50,150 nt of DNA, taken from contig JACRCV010000097.1 of assembly GCA_016218825.1 (NCBI GenBank), positions 1-50,150 of the forward strand. Direction: 5' to 3'. The notes beneath the pieces were generated by a model. That model ran no database searches and had not been told where the DNA came from. It was given only the letters and a program-made list of their open reading frames with translations. The DNA is from Deltaproteobacteria bacterium. Lineage in GTDB: Bacteria > Myxococcota > XYA12-FULL-58-9. The position numbers and the translations under genes are program-made. Numbering within the stretch: position 1 is the stretch's first letter; every line of letters begins with the position of its first letter. Below, one piece after another: positions 1-8,500 of this stretch.

Positions 1-95
1 CGACGGGTTCGAACCAAGACCTCCGGCACCGCGCTCCCTGGTGAACCACACCGCGGAGGGCCTTCAGGCTCCAGGCATCAGCCGGTCCCCTTCTG

Positions 96-1007
96 GTGAT
101 CGAACGCGAGTGGGGTTCTTACGGCGGAATCAACTTTGAGATCATCGACCCGCAGGAGGTGACCGACAAACTCGGGCGTGGCAAGGCCCGCCGAGAGTGC
201 ACCACCACTGAGTGTCTCGTCGAGGTTTGCCATGCGACTGGCGCCGTCTTCGCGGTCCAGGCCACCGCCGCTCGACTGGGTGACAAGGTCGTGATCGATC
301 TTGCGCTCTTCGACGCCACAGACCGCCGGGTAGTCAACCGCTCGTCATCGGAGATCGCCAATAACGAGAATCTGTTTGGCGACGCAGTACGCAAAGCGGC
401 GCAGACGCTCACCGCTGCGAGGATTCAGGCTGCGCCCGCGCGAGTGTCGGGGGGCACACCTGCTGCAAGCACCGTCGGGCCCGCCTTGCGGGAGGACCCG
501 GCTCTACCGCAGGATCAGGCGACCATCGTCGCCGACAGTGCGCCGCCGGGCGCCTACCTCATAGTCGATGGCAAGGTCGTGGGTCGTACTCCGATCGAAC
601 AGACAGTGACGCCCGGCAAGCACAAGATCGCGATCGAGCTTCCGGGACACACGCCGTACTCGGGAACCGTGACCCTTGGCGTCGGCGAGAAGGTGAAACG
701 CGTTGCAGGACTGAAGTCCGTCGGGGGCGAGCTCGCCAAACGATACGTGGGTCTTGGGTTGGGCTGGAGTTTGGTGGCGGGCGGTGTCGTCGGGTTCCTA
801 GCGACGATCGGGCTGCTCGAAAGCAGCGACATCCAAGGCGTGCTAGCTTGGGCTTGCATCGGTTCGGCCATTGCCGGCGGGATCATCGTTGCGGTCGCGC
901 CGTCCGCTCCCCCGCGCCCATTCAACCCGGCCCCGATCAACGACTACGAACGTCGTCGCAACACTACCGCAATTGGCGCAGGTCTCTCGGTCAGCGGCCA
1001 CTTCTAG
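96..1007 (+). CDS. PEGA-domain protein with CsgG-like N-terminal region and C-terminal TM helices (5' end possibly incomplete)
   Basis: The first ~105 residues resemble the C-terminal part of the CsgG/TolB-N-like domain common in myxobacterial envelope proteins (an ECTTTECLVEV stretch with a Cys pair, then an AVQATAARLGDKVVIDLALFD strand). A PEGA domain follows at about residues 145-205 (APPGAYLIVDGKVVGRTPIE), and two hydrophobic helices lie at about 215-270. PEGA domains are extracytoplasmic, so an envelope protein is expected, yet no signal peptide is encoded. The frame is open upstream only to a TGA at 42-44, and the chosen GTG at 96 has no clear ribosome-binding site. The gene at 44842-45888 has the same general plan with a signal peptide. 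A frameshift or disrupted 5' end is therefore possible. The molecular function is unknown. Confidence 0.7.
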   Translation: MIEREWGSYGGINFEIIDPQEVTDKLGRGKARRECTTTECLVEVCHATGAVFAVQATAARLGDKVVIDLALFDATDRRVVNRSSSEIANNENLFGDAVRKAAQTLTAARIQAAPARVSGGTPAASTVGPALREDPALPQDQATIVADSAPPGAYLIVDGKVVGRTPIEQTVTPGKHKIAIELPGHTPYSGTVTLGVGEKVKRVAGLKSVGGELAKRYVGLGLGWSLVAGGVVGFLATIGLLESSDIQGVLAWACIGSAIAGGIIVAVAPSAPPRPFNPAPINDYERRRNTTAIGAGLSVSGHF

Positions 1008-1094
1008 CCGCGCTGGGTAGCGGCTGACAGCCGGTTTGCCGACTCAGGCAGCGGGAACATGCGCGACAAGCCACCGAGAAGTGGGCGGCACCTT

Positions 1095-1120
1095 GTGCGG
1101 GCCCCAGAAAGGGGGCGCAC
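1095..1120. terminator. Possible hairpin between convergent genes
   Basis: An imperfect stem (GTGCG..CCCC, loop AGAAA, GGGG.CGCAC) sits between the convergent stops at 1007 and 1124. There is no T-run on either side, so factor-independent termination is uncertain. Confidence 0.25.
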
Positions 1121-1123
1121 AGT

Positions 1124-2332
1124 CTAGTTGGGCCTGGTCGCCCAAGCCAGGGCCGCGAACGGCAGCGCGAAGGCGGCGTAGCCGGTGTTGGCGAGCGCCA
1201 GCTGACCGGTGACGAGCGAGTGTTGAATGACGACCCAAACAACCGGGAAGAGCTGAACGACCGCGATCCGCGCGAAGAGAGCTTGCCCGTGGAGCTTGGA
1301 CGAAACCGACAGCGCCAACGCCAACGACGCGGCAACGATCGGCATGACCGTCTGGGCGAGCGGGAGGCCGCGGTCGACGAGGCCGGCGGTCCGCGTCTGC
1401 TGCAGGGGCGTGAACCCGTAAGGATCGGCGAGATAGAACGGCAAGGTCACGGCGACCGCGGCAGCGCCCGTGACAACCAGGAGCGGCAGCGCGCGTCTCC
1501 AGCCCTGGCGCTTCAACAACATCGACAGGACGAGCGGCAGGACGAGGCCGAAGTTGGCGCGCGACGCGACGGCGATACCGAGGAGGGCGGCGGCGCCGTA
1601 GGCCGTCCTGCCGACGGGCCGATCGGACGGCACCCGGTCGAGGACAACGATGGGGGCAAGGACGAAGATCGCGTTGGCGTAGTGGTCACCGCCGGTGACG
1701 ATCTGGTGCCAGAGGGACGGACAGCACAGCAGGACGACCCACGAAACCTTGAGGGCGGCGCGCGTTGATCCGAGCTCGACGGCGACGATGAAGAAGAACA
1801 CGGCCAGCCAGAAGAAGCTCTGATAGGCGCTGTTGCCGAGCAGCACGAACGGGGTTGCGAGGAGAAGGGATCCGGGAAACAGGTCCACGGGGCAGCGGAG
1901 ATAAGTTGCGAGCCCATAGGGGCTATTGCCGGTCAGGAGGGCTTCACCGGCGAGGTTCAGCTCGTCATCGAGGTCGCTGCCGCCACCGACCAGGCCGGCG
2001 TTGGCGTAGGGGTAGACGAACGCGAACACGGCGATCACGGCGAAGAGCGTTGCCGCGGCGAGCCACGCGGCTCTCCGGTCGCCGAGGCGGTCGAACAGAT
2101 CGTCCACTCGCGGCGACGTGCTCGCCAGGATGAGGATCGAGCCGAGAATGACGAACGCCAGCGTTCCCAGGTGACCTAGGTATTTCTCGGTTTGCTCGAG
2201 GGAGGGGACAAGCATGAAGAGCGCGAAGGCGAGATTCGAGGCGCAGAGCCGCGCCACAACGCCTTGTCTTCGCCGAGGATCTTCTCGCGGCGGGCGGTCC
2301 CCCGTGAACGGTGACGTGCGCGGTGGCATCAT
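1124..2332 (-). CDS. Polytopic membrane glycosyltransferase, GT-C superfamily (GT87/DUF2029-like)
   Basis: This is a 402-residue, very hydrophobic protein with roughly 9-11 predicted transmembrane segments. After the second or third helix it carries an acidic loop (GGSDLDDELNLAGEAL..GNSPYG) typical of GT-C polyprenol-phosphate-sugar-dependent mannosyl/arabinosyltransferases, where Asp/Glu residues of the first extracytoplasmic loop are catalytic. An R-A-N-F-G motif in the middle also fits GT87-like proteins. It would act at the inner membrane, transferring a sugar from a lipid carrier on the periplasmic face; acceptor and sugar cannot be told. Two consecutive ATG codons offer alternative starts, and no strong ribosome-binding site is visible. 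It lies 39 bp downstream of the peptidase-acetyltransferase gene on the same strand and may be cotranscribed with it. Confidence 0.65.
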   Translation of the reverse strand: MMPPRTSPFTGDRPPREDPRRRQGVVARLCASNLAFALFMLVPSLEQTEKYLGHLGTLAFVILGSILILASTSPRVDDLFDRLGDRRAAWLAAATLFAVIAVFAFVYPYANAGLVGGGSDLDDELNLAGEALLTGNSPYGLATYLRCPVDLFPGSLLLATPFVLLGNSAYQSFFWLAVFFFIVAVELGSTRAALKVSWVVLLCCPSLWHQIVTGGDHYANAIFVLAPIVVLDRVPSDRPVGRTAYGAAALLGIAVASRANFGLVLPLVLSMLLKRQGWRRALPLLVVTGAAAVAVTLPFYLADPYGFTPLQQTRTAGLVDRGLPLAQTVMPIVAASLALALSVSSKLHGQALFARIAVVQLFPVVWVVIQHSLVTGQLALANTGYAAFALPFAALAWATRPN

Positions 2333-2371
2333 GAGACGGGTGAGCGAGCGGAGCCTCGAGCCTGTTGCCCG

Positions 2372-3385
2372 TCACGCCCGACGACGTCTGCCTGACTTGG
2401 AGAGCGACTTACGCATCAGGACTTGTCGCGCCGGCGCACCGACCTTCCGGAAGTGAGCTTCGATGGCGCGGCGCCACTTCTCGTTGCGGAATGGTCGGTA
2501 GCCGAGTTTGGTGTAGAGGTTGCGGGCGGCGGTGTTGTTGGCTGCGACGTTGAGCATGAGCTCTCGGTGCCCCGCCTTGGCCGAGGCAGTTTCCACAGCG
2601 GTCGTGACCCGGGCGCCCAAGCCGCTTCCTCGGAGCCACGGGTGGACCCACACGGCTCCGAGCCACCATCCGGGCAGCCCCAAAGATCGCCACATCGTGG
2701 AGCCAAGCGCGGAAGCGACCGGGCGCCGCAGAACCGTGGCACGAACGGCGATCTGCCTTGGGCAAGAGCTAGGCTGGCTTGCCTCAATGATGCAAAGTCC
2801 TGACAAGCCGGTGTGTCGCCTGAGTCCCCTGACGAAAGCGATACCGTTCGTCGAAGCCAGCGTGCGTGCGAGAATGGGTCTCAACCACCGTCGCACGGCT
2901 GCGGTTTGCCGATCGCAGGCCGACGCGAGCTGGGCGAAGCCGGTCCGGGCAATTAGCCCTGCAAACCTGACCCGCGCATCCCCGGCGCGCACGCGCCAGG
3001 CGCTCTCTTCCATCCACCTGCCGCCCTCTGCCACCGCGACAACGCGGCCGACAATCGTGCGCCGAGATACACGCTTCGGCCTTGCGTTCTCGTTGTCGCC
3101 GCACTGCCAGACACCTCCGATCGGGTCCACCCACAGGACACGGTGGGCCACGCTGCCGAAGATCATGATCTCCCCAGCGCGAGGGCGTGTATCCCTAGGA
3201 TCGTAGACGACCAGGCCACCCGATTGGATCGTCGGCGTCATCGACGCGCCCACGCCGACGGCAACCTCGTAGCACGGCTCCCACCCGCCTTTGCCCCGAT
3301 GGACACGGCGACGCGACCTATTCGCGACGCGGCGGGTACGAGCCTTCTCAGGCAGGCCATGCAGCCGAGATGCCTGGGTGGTCAT
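2372..3385 (-). CDS. S26/S24-type serine peptidase fused to GNAT N-acetyltransferase
   Basis: A 337-residue fusion. Residues ~40-122 form a signal-peptidase-like (S26/LexA-fold) domain: the GASMTPT motif carries the likely nucleophile Ser48, AGEIMIFG is box C-like, and VAHRVLWVD provides His81 at the general-base position, as in S26B-type enzymes rather than the Lys of bacterial LepB. A CGDNEN motif follows at 95-100. Residues ~235-300 are a GNAT domain with a WVHPWLRGSGLG acetyl-CoA loop and an LYTKLGYRPF C-terminal signature. No membrane segment is evident, so a cytoplasmic peptide-processing role is more likely than leader removal at the membrane. The start is supported by a strong GGAGGAAGG (3394-3402), 8 nt upstream. 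The gene diverges from the HPr-kinase-like/radical SAM pair. Cleavage and acetylation of the peptide at 5391-5573 is inferred from context. Confidence 0.7.
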   Translation of the reverse strand: MTTQASRLHGLPEKARTRRVANRSRRRVHRGKGGWEPCYEVAVGVGASMTPTIQSGGLVVYDPRDTRPRAGEIMIFGSVAHRVLWVDPIGGVWQCGDNENARPKRVSRRTIVGRVVAVAEGGRWMEESAWRVRAGDARVRFAGLIARTGFAQLASACDRQTAAVRRWLRPILARTLASTNGIAFVRGLRRHTGLSGLCIIEASQPSSCPRQIAVRATVLRRPVASALGSTMWRSLGLPGWWLGAVWVHPWLRGSGLGARVTTAVETASAKAGHRELMLNVAANNTAARNLYTKLGYRPFRNEKWRRAIEAHFRKVGAPARQVLMRKSLSKSGRRRRA

Positions 3386-3393
3386 GTCGCAGA

Positions 3394-3402
3394 CCTTCCT
3401 CC
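3394..3402 (-). promoter_or_regulatory. Strong Shine-Dalgarno fixing the start of the peptidase-acetyltransferase
   Basis: GGAGGAAGG read on the minus strand, 8 nt before the ATG at 3385. The rest of the 93-bp divergent gap (3386-3478) must hold promoters for both directions, but I see no convincing -35/-10 pair. Confidence 0.65.
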
Positions 3403-3478
3403 ACCGACCCAGGCCAGGGGGGTCGGATGGGCGGTACAGTCTGGACCAATTCTGCAGGCTGGTCTATGGCTCACCCTA

Positions 3479-4327
3479 ATGTCCGGCCAGCGCCGCGTGA
3501 ACATCAACGTCGCCACGATAGGGGTAGGGCTGGAGCTCGATCTCGATCGAGCCACGACGCAATCCATCGTTGAACGCTACGCGGCCTTCGCGACGACGCG
3601 GCCCCACGCAATTCTCAAGGTCACGAGATTTCCCGCACCGGGGCGTGATGAGATCGGAGACAGACCCTCGGCGCGAAGAACCAACGGAGCCCTGACGATC
3701 GAGCTCGAGGGAGCGTACACGGTTGCCATTGATGCCAGTCGACGCCGGGGCTTTCTTGAGTTCGCGGATCGCACCACGAACCTCGTTACGCACCCAGTAC
3801 CACCGGGTCTGCAAGCAGCCTTGCGAGCGCTGTACTCAGTCCTAATCTGCGAGCGTGGAGGCCTGTTGATCCACGGATGTGGAATCGATCTCGGTTCCCG
3901 CGCCGCCATCTTCGTCGGGCCTAGCGGCGCCGGGAAGTCAACGTTGAGCGCGATGTTCGATAGCGGTCGTGTGCTCAGCGACGAGCTGGTTGCGCTGTCG
4001 TTCGAAGGTCGCAGCGTCGTCGCACACGGAACGCCATTCTCCTACACGGACGCAAGCCATCCCCGACATCTGAGTCTGCCGCTGGCTTATGGCGGTATCC
4101 TCTCAAAAGGGCGGAGGTCATCGATCGCCACGGTCACCGCCACCGCCGCGTTTTCGGCCGTCACCAAGTGCCTCGCCCTACCGTACGGTTGTCTTGATCT
4201 CGAAGACGCAGCATTCCAAAGGGCTGGTTGCTTGGTGGGTGGCGTACCCTGGACGAGCCTCCGCTTCTCCACCGACAGAGCTACCACGAAACGAGCAGTC
4301 AAAGCTGGGGTGAAGCTGTTTCCATGA
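3479..4327 (+). CDS. HPr-kinase/phosphorylase-like P-loop protein of RiPP type
   Basis: A 282-residue protein. A GGLLIHGCGI strand at about 127-136 precedes a Walker A loop (VGPSGAGKST, ~146-155), and LSDE at ~167-170 matches the metal-binding motif of HPr-kinase-like enzymes. A GTPFSY motif and an LSLPLAYGGIL stretch follow, as in the HprK-related proteins of lasso-peptide and other PqqD-associated clusters. True HprK phosphorylates HPr Ser46; some relatives in lasso-peptide clusters phosphorylate a C-terminal Ser of the precursor. No HPr or PTS gene is nearby, so a peptide substrate is more likely here. The ATG at 3479 is preferred because earlier in-frame ATGs would overlap the divergent gene. 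The stop overlaps the next start as ATGA (4324-4327), implying translational coupling. Confidence 0.7.
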   Translation: MSGQRRVNINVATIGVGLELDLDRATTQSIVERYAAFATTRPHAILKVTRFPAPGRDEIGDRPSARRTNGALTIELEGAYTVAIDASRRRGFLEFADRTTNLVTHPVPPGLQAALRALYSVLICERGGLLIHGCGIDLGSRAAIFVGPSGAGKSTLSAMFDSGRVLSDELVALSFEGRSVVAHGTPFSYTDASHPRHLSLPLAYGGILSKGRRSSIATVTATAAFSAVTKCLALPYGCLDLEDAAFQRAGCLVGGVPWTSLRFSTDRATTKRAVKAGVKLFP

Positions 4328-5379
4328 GCGTCATGCAGAACCTTGTTGAATTGGCGGCAACTCAGGGTGTGCCTGCCCACGCAACAATCGAGCTCACTGC
4401 GAAGTGCCACCTGGCGTGTGCACACTGTTACGTCAGCCACGACCGTCAGACCAAGCTCAGTCTCGCATGCATCGTGTCGCTTCTTGCAGATCTCAAAGCT
4501 GCTGGCGGGCTCTTCGTCACATTCACCGGCGGGGAAATCGCTCTGCGGCCGGACCTGTACGAAATCGTCGCCGAGGCTCGACGAGGTAGGTTCGCCGTTC
4601 GCCTGTTCACCACCGGGACCCTGTGGGGCACCTCAGAATGGCAACGAGTCGCTGACCTTGGCGTTGAGAGCGTGCAAGTCAGCGTCTACGCAGACGGTCC
4701 GAAGATTCACGATCAGGTGACGGGACGCCGCGGCTCCTTCTCCAAGACGCTGGCCACGATCCACGGTCTTGTGGATCGTGGGGTGACGGTGGTCATTGGA
4801 TGTCCCATTCTCTCCACAAACGCTCGCCATATTCACAAGGTCGCGGCGCTGGCGGACCGCCTTGGAGTCGGCCTCAGGATAGACCCACTGATCACCGGTT
4901 CCGACTGCGGAGGGCCGGCGCCGAATGCTGCAGCAGCCTCTCCTGAGCTCCTGGCAGTGGTATACGGCCATCCGAGATTCCGACGCGCGGGCCCCGAAAC
5001 GGAGCTGCCAACAGAATCGCGAGGGGCGGCGGCGCGACCTTGTTCTGTAGGCGATGCCAGCGTGTTCGTGCGCAGCAGTGGTGACGTGATTCCATGTAGC
5101 CAGTGGCCGACCGTCGCAGGGAATGTTCTGCTCCAGCCACTCACAGAGATCTTCCACCGAAGTCCGGTATTCCGAGCATGCAGGGCCCTGACGAAGGATA
5201 CCCTTTGCTCCGGCGCGGGATGTGTCCACGCGCAGACTTGCAGGCCCTGTGCCGGCATGAACCTCCAAGAGAGAGGATCACTTGCGCTCCCGTCACTGAC
5301 GGTGTGCCGTGCAACCTTCGCGCGTAGAGCTAGCCATTCGCGGCGCCCACGACCTGCACAGATAAGCCCGCGCACTTGA
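4324..5379 (+). CDS. Radical SAM/SPASM peptide-modifying enzyme
   Basis: A 351-residue protein. The AdoMet cluster motif is C28-x3-C32-x2-C35 (AKCHLACAHCY), followed by TGGE at 68-71 in the SAM-binding region. The C-terminal part carries a SPASM-type cysteine set: C240-x12-G-x4-C258, then C295, C300, C306 and C309, and a final C328, plus an additional C286. This matches the CX9-15GX4C...C...C signature of enzymes that bind two auxiliary 4Fe-4S clusters and modify ribosomal peptides (thioether, C-C or similar crosslinks). It overlaps the HPr-kinase-like gene by 4 bp, so the two are coexpressed. The candidate substrate peptide lies head-to-head just beyond the stop. Codon choice is less GC-biased (AGG, ATA and others occur) than in genes right of 7.1 kb, which fits horizontal acquisition. 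The product chemistry cannot be predicted. Confidence 0.85.
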   Translation: MSVMQNLVELAATQGVPAHATIELTAKCHLACAHCYVSHDRQTKLSLACIVSLLADLKAAGGLFVTFTGGEIALRPDLYEIVAEARRGRFAVRLFTTGTLWGTSEWQRVADLGVESVQVSVYADGPKIHDQVTGRRGSFSKTLATIHGLVDRGVTVVIGCPILSTNARHIHKVAALADRLGVGLRIDPLITGSDCGGPAPNAAAASPELLAVVYGHPRFRRAGPETELPTESRGAAARPCSVGDASVFVRSSGDVIPCSQWPTVAGNVLLQPLTEIFHRSPVFRACRALTKDTLCSGAGCVHAQTCRPCAGMNLQERGSLALPSLTVCRATFARRASHSRRPRPAQISPRT

Positions 5380-5390
5380 CGCGCGTCAGC

Positions 5391-5573
5391 TCACGTCTGG
5401 CCGAACCCGACGTCCGTACAGTTCGTGTTGGAGGACGCCTTGGCACACGCGAAGAGCACCTGGCGCTCGAAGATCTCTTCCTCTTGCACTCTCGGCCCGG
5501 TGTAGGTCCTCCGCGATTTCCGCTTCGCTTCGCCGTTCCCATTCCCTGCGTTCCTCAAGGCTGTCTTCCGCAT
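5391..5573 (-). CDS. Candidate RiPP precursor peptide (60 aa)
   Basis: The ORF encodes a basic N-terminal stretch, then TYTGPRVQEEEIFERQ and the tail VLFACAKASSNTNC followed by TDVGFGQT. The Y-x-x-P pattern followed by an acidic helix and a small Ala/Cys/Lys transition resembles leader regions recognised by PqqD-type RREs, as in lasso and several radical SAM RiPPs. Two cysteines spaced C-x8-C could be crosslink sites. I count G or C at the third position in 50 of 60 codons, whereas the overlapping frame from 5580 is much less biased; this supports real coding. An AGGTG ribosome-binding sequence lies 4 nt before the ATG. It starts 7 bp after the giant lipoprotein stop on the same strand, and converges with the radical SAM gene with an 11-bp gap. 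No database match could be checked. Confidence 0.6.
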   Translation of the reverse strand: MRKTALRNAGNGNGEAKRKSRRTYTGPRVQEEEIFERQVLFACAKASSNTNCTDVGFGQT

Positions 5574-5580
5574 ATTTCAC

Positions 5581-8500
5581 CTACCTGAATAGATAGATCG
5601 AACCTGCATCACGCGTGGAAAGTACCATCTGCGGTTCGGTCGCAGCAGTCCCAGGCACGAAGCCGTTGGCCGCCGCCAGTCCAGTGCCAAAACTGGGCGC
5701 CCCGCGGAGAATCGCTCGCTTCACGAAACCGCCTGCCCCAACATCAAGCGAGTACAAGTAGACACCAAAGTTTCCGACACCTGCGTTGTAGCCAGGACCC
5801 ACCAATATGTCCACGCCGGACAACCCGTCAAAGTCGCCAACGGCCGCGAGGGAGTTGCCGTACTGAGTCGGTGGCAACCCGGTCCAGTCTGTCGGGTCAA
5901 GCGCGGCCGGCGACGGCACGATGCCAGGGCTACCGCCCAAGGCAGTCCCTTTGTATACAAAGACCTGCCCATTGCCAGCCGCTTGTACAAGGAGCCAGTC
6001 GGCCAAGTCCGCCGCACCGAGTGGGTTGGTGATGCCGAGAAGAGTCTGACCGAAGTTGACGCCACCTGCAGGATAGCGCAATACCGTCATGAGCTGCGAA
6101 GGCGCTGAATCCGGTGCTGCAACATCGCCCACTAGACCCGCGCCACCACGGTAGACGTAAACCTCGCCGCAATTGTTGCAGGACCCCGACGAGTCGTGGC
6201 TTGCCGTATTGTCGCTCACCACAACGTCACCCGCCCCGTCGCCATTGACGTCGGCAACGGTAAGGAAGAACGGAAAGAGGCCGAACAACGACGCCTTGCG
6301 CTGGAGTGAGAGCTCGGGCCGATTGGCGAAGCCGGAGCTGGGCGTTGATACCAAATCGAGGTTTATCAAGCTGGTAGCCGAACCCGAGGACGGGAAACGA
6401 GAACGGGATCCTCCAAAAAAGCCGTACACGCGCGGCTTGTTCCCTGTTGGCTGTGTCGTCACTACGATGTCGGCGCCGTGGCGTCCGTCCACGTCGCCAA
6501 GGCTCAAACGATAGCAGAACCTCGCATTGGCGGGTCCGAGCAGCGCGACATCCGGCGTCACTGAGGGCAACTGAAAATCCGTTGTGTTCAAGTCTCGGCG
6601 GATGCCTTCGCCTGCCTTGCCGTAGTACAGATAGAGCGCACCAGCCGCGGCCCCAGAACTAGTTGCACCGGTTGTCGGCATGGTGGGGGCGCACACGGCG
6701 AGGTCCGAGAGTCCATCGCCATCGAAGTCGCCGCCCGCGATGTTGACGCCGAAAAGACCAGGCCCGTTGGCCGGCGACATAATGACAACGTCTGGTGAGG
6801 TTAGGCTCCCACTGCTCAAGAAGAGCGACACCGAAAACACCTCGGTCCGTCGGGTCACGCCGAAATCGCCACGGCCGTCACCATCAAGGTCACCGAGGGC
6901 GGTCACGGTGTTGCCAAACCATGTTGATGAAGCGACAGAGGCCAGGGCCGCGGCAGCGCTGTCGTCGACCGGAGAAACCGGATCAAACCCCACCACCTGA
7001 GGATAATTGACGAGCGGCATCGCCCGCTCCCGAACCGAGCTGGCCACCACCGCCTTGTTCCCAGCATCATCGACGCCGAGAACCGCGAAGCAATACGAGC
7101 GATGCGGATAGAGGTCGGTGATGCCGGCCCGCTCCTGCCCGCCCGGCGCCGCGGTCGCCGTCACGTTGACGACCTGCTCCACCTTGGCCGCGTCCGTCGC
7201 CACGAGCTCGGCGCACTGGGTGTACGTGACGCTCTGGGCGGTGGGCGGCTGCGGGTATGGAATGCCGCGCGCCGCGACCAGGATCTGATAGCTCACGACC
7301 GCCCCGCCGCTCGCCCCGTCCTCCGCCGGCGCCTGCCACACGAGCGTCGCCTTGCCCTTGCGCCGATCGCACTTGCCGGTCACCGCGCAGTGCGCCGCAC
7401 AGCTCGGGTCTTCGTAGGTCGAGGGATCGCTCGCCGGCGTCGAGACGGTGTACGGCGTCGTCGACTCGCCGATGCAACAAGTCGCCTGCGCCGCCCCAGG
7501 CACCAACACGTCGGTCTTGGCGTAAAGGGTCTCGGGATCCCGCGGCGTCGTGATCGTCGCCTGGTTCCCGGCCCGATCCATGAACGCCACCGTCAGCTGA
7601 TGCGCCTCCGCACCCGCGAGCGTCGGCACGTTCAGCTCTCTGAACGTCGCCGAACCCGCCTGACAGGTCGGACAACCGGTGGCCGCCTCGTCGTTGCCCG
7701 TGAGCCCGCCCCGGTTCGACACCAGCCGCACCCGCTCGCCCGGCTCCACGCCCAACAACCGGACCGTGAGGGGCTTGCCGGTGGCGAGGATCGTGAAACC
7801 ATTCGACGGCGTCAGGTCCTGATCCCCGGCCGCGTTCCAAACCGCCGGCGACGCCGCCCCCACCATGTTCGCCTGGTTGTCGCCGTCCCACTGCCCGGCG
7901 TCCACGCAGGTCGTCAGATCCGTCGGACAGATGCCGCCGCCGGTGAGCGGCACCCCCAGCTTGCACAACGAGCAACGGTCGAACTGGAACGTCGGCGGAT
8001 CGATGTCGGCGATGATGTTGTTGTACTGCCGCAAGCCGCAATTCGCGGCGGCCGCGCAGTTCACCGTGACGATGACGCTGTTGATCTTGTCCGCCGCTCG
8101 GTCCCCCGGATGTGGGCTGGTCCGCAGGACCACCCCGCTGAAGTCGACCTCGAAGACCGTCGACGAGATCGTCGCGAGCGTCACATCCGCCGTCGTGCTG
8201 GTGTTCACCTGGAAGTCGATGGTGGTGGGCGTCAGCGCCGCAGCCGAGGTCCTCGTGACCCGCACCCGCAGATTGGTGGCGAAGGCGCCGGGCGCGCCGA
8301 GATTCTCCGCCGGCCCCCAGTAAATGTCGTTCGCCAGGAAGTCGCCGGTCGCCCCCGGCGGCACCAACCCGTTCAGTCGCTCCACGACCACCAACACGCC
8401 GTCCAAACTGAGCTTGAGGTAGATCGGGTCTGAATGACTGACGTTGTCGTTGCTGTCGATCGCCGCCACCCGCACCGCCCGCACCACTCCAGGCGCCAAC

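Noticed and set aside
1-60. A GGTTCGAACC string resembling a tRNA T-loop at the left edge
   Set aside because: The flanking bases do not pair as a T-stem on either strand, and no acceptor or anticodon arm can be built nearby.
2288-2304. A 17-bp string (CGGCGGGCGGTCCCCCG) that recurs near 19147-19163
   Set aside because: Short and purely GC-rich, with unrelated flanks; two copies in 50 kb of such DNA do not establish a repeat family.
3479-4327. Genuine HPr kinase of carbon catabolite control
   Set aside because: No HPr, EI or other PTS gene is near, and the protein is coupled to a radical SAM peptide enzyme; the sequence fits the HprK-related RiPP type better.
5386-5580. Alternative 64-residue frame over the candidate precursor (GTG at 5580, charged helical peptide)
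   Set aside because: Third codon positions are not GC-rich, there is no ribosome-binding site, and no RiPP-like motif; the 5391-5573 frame is clearly better.
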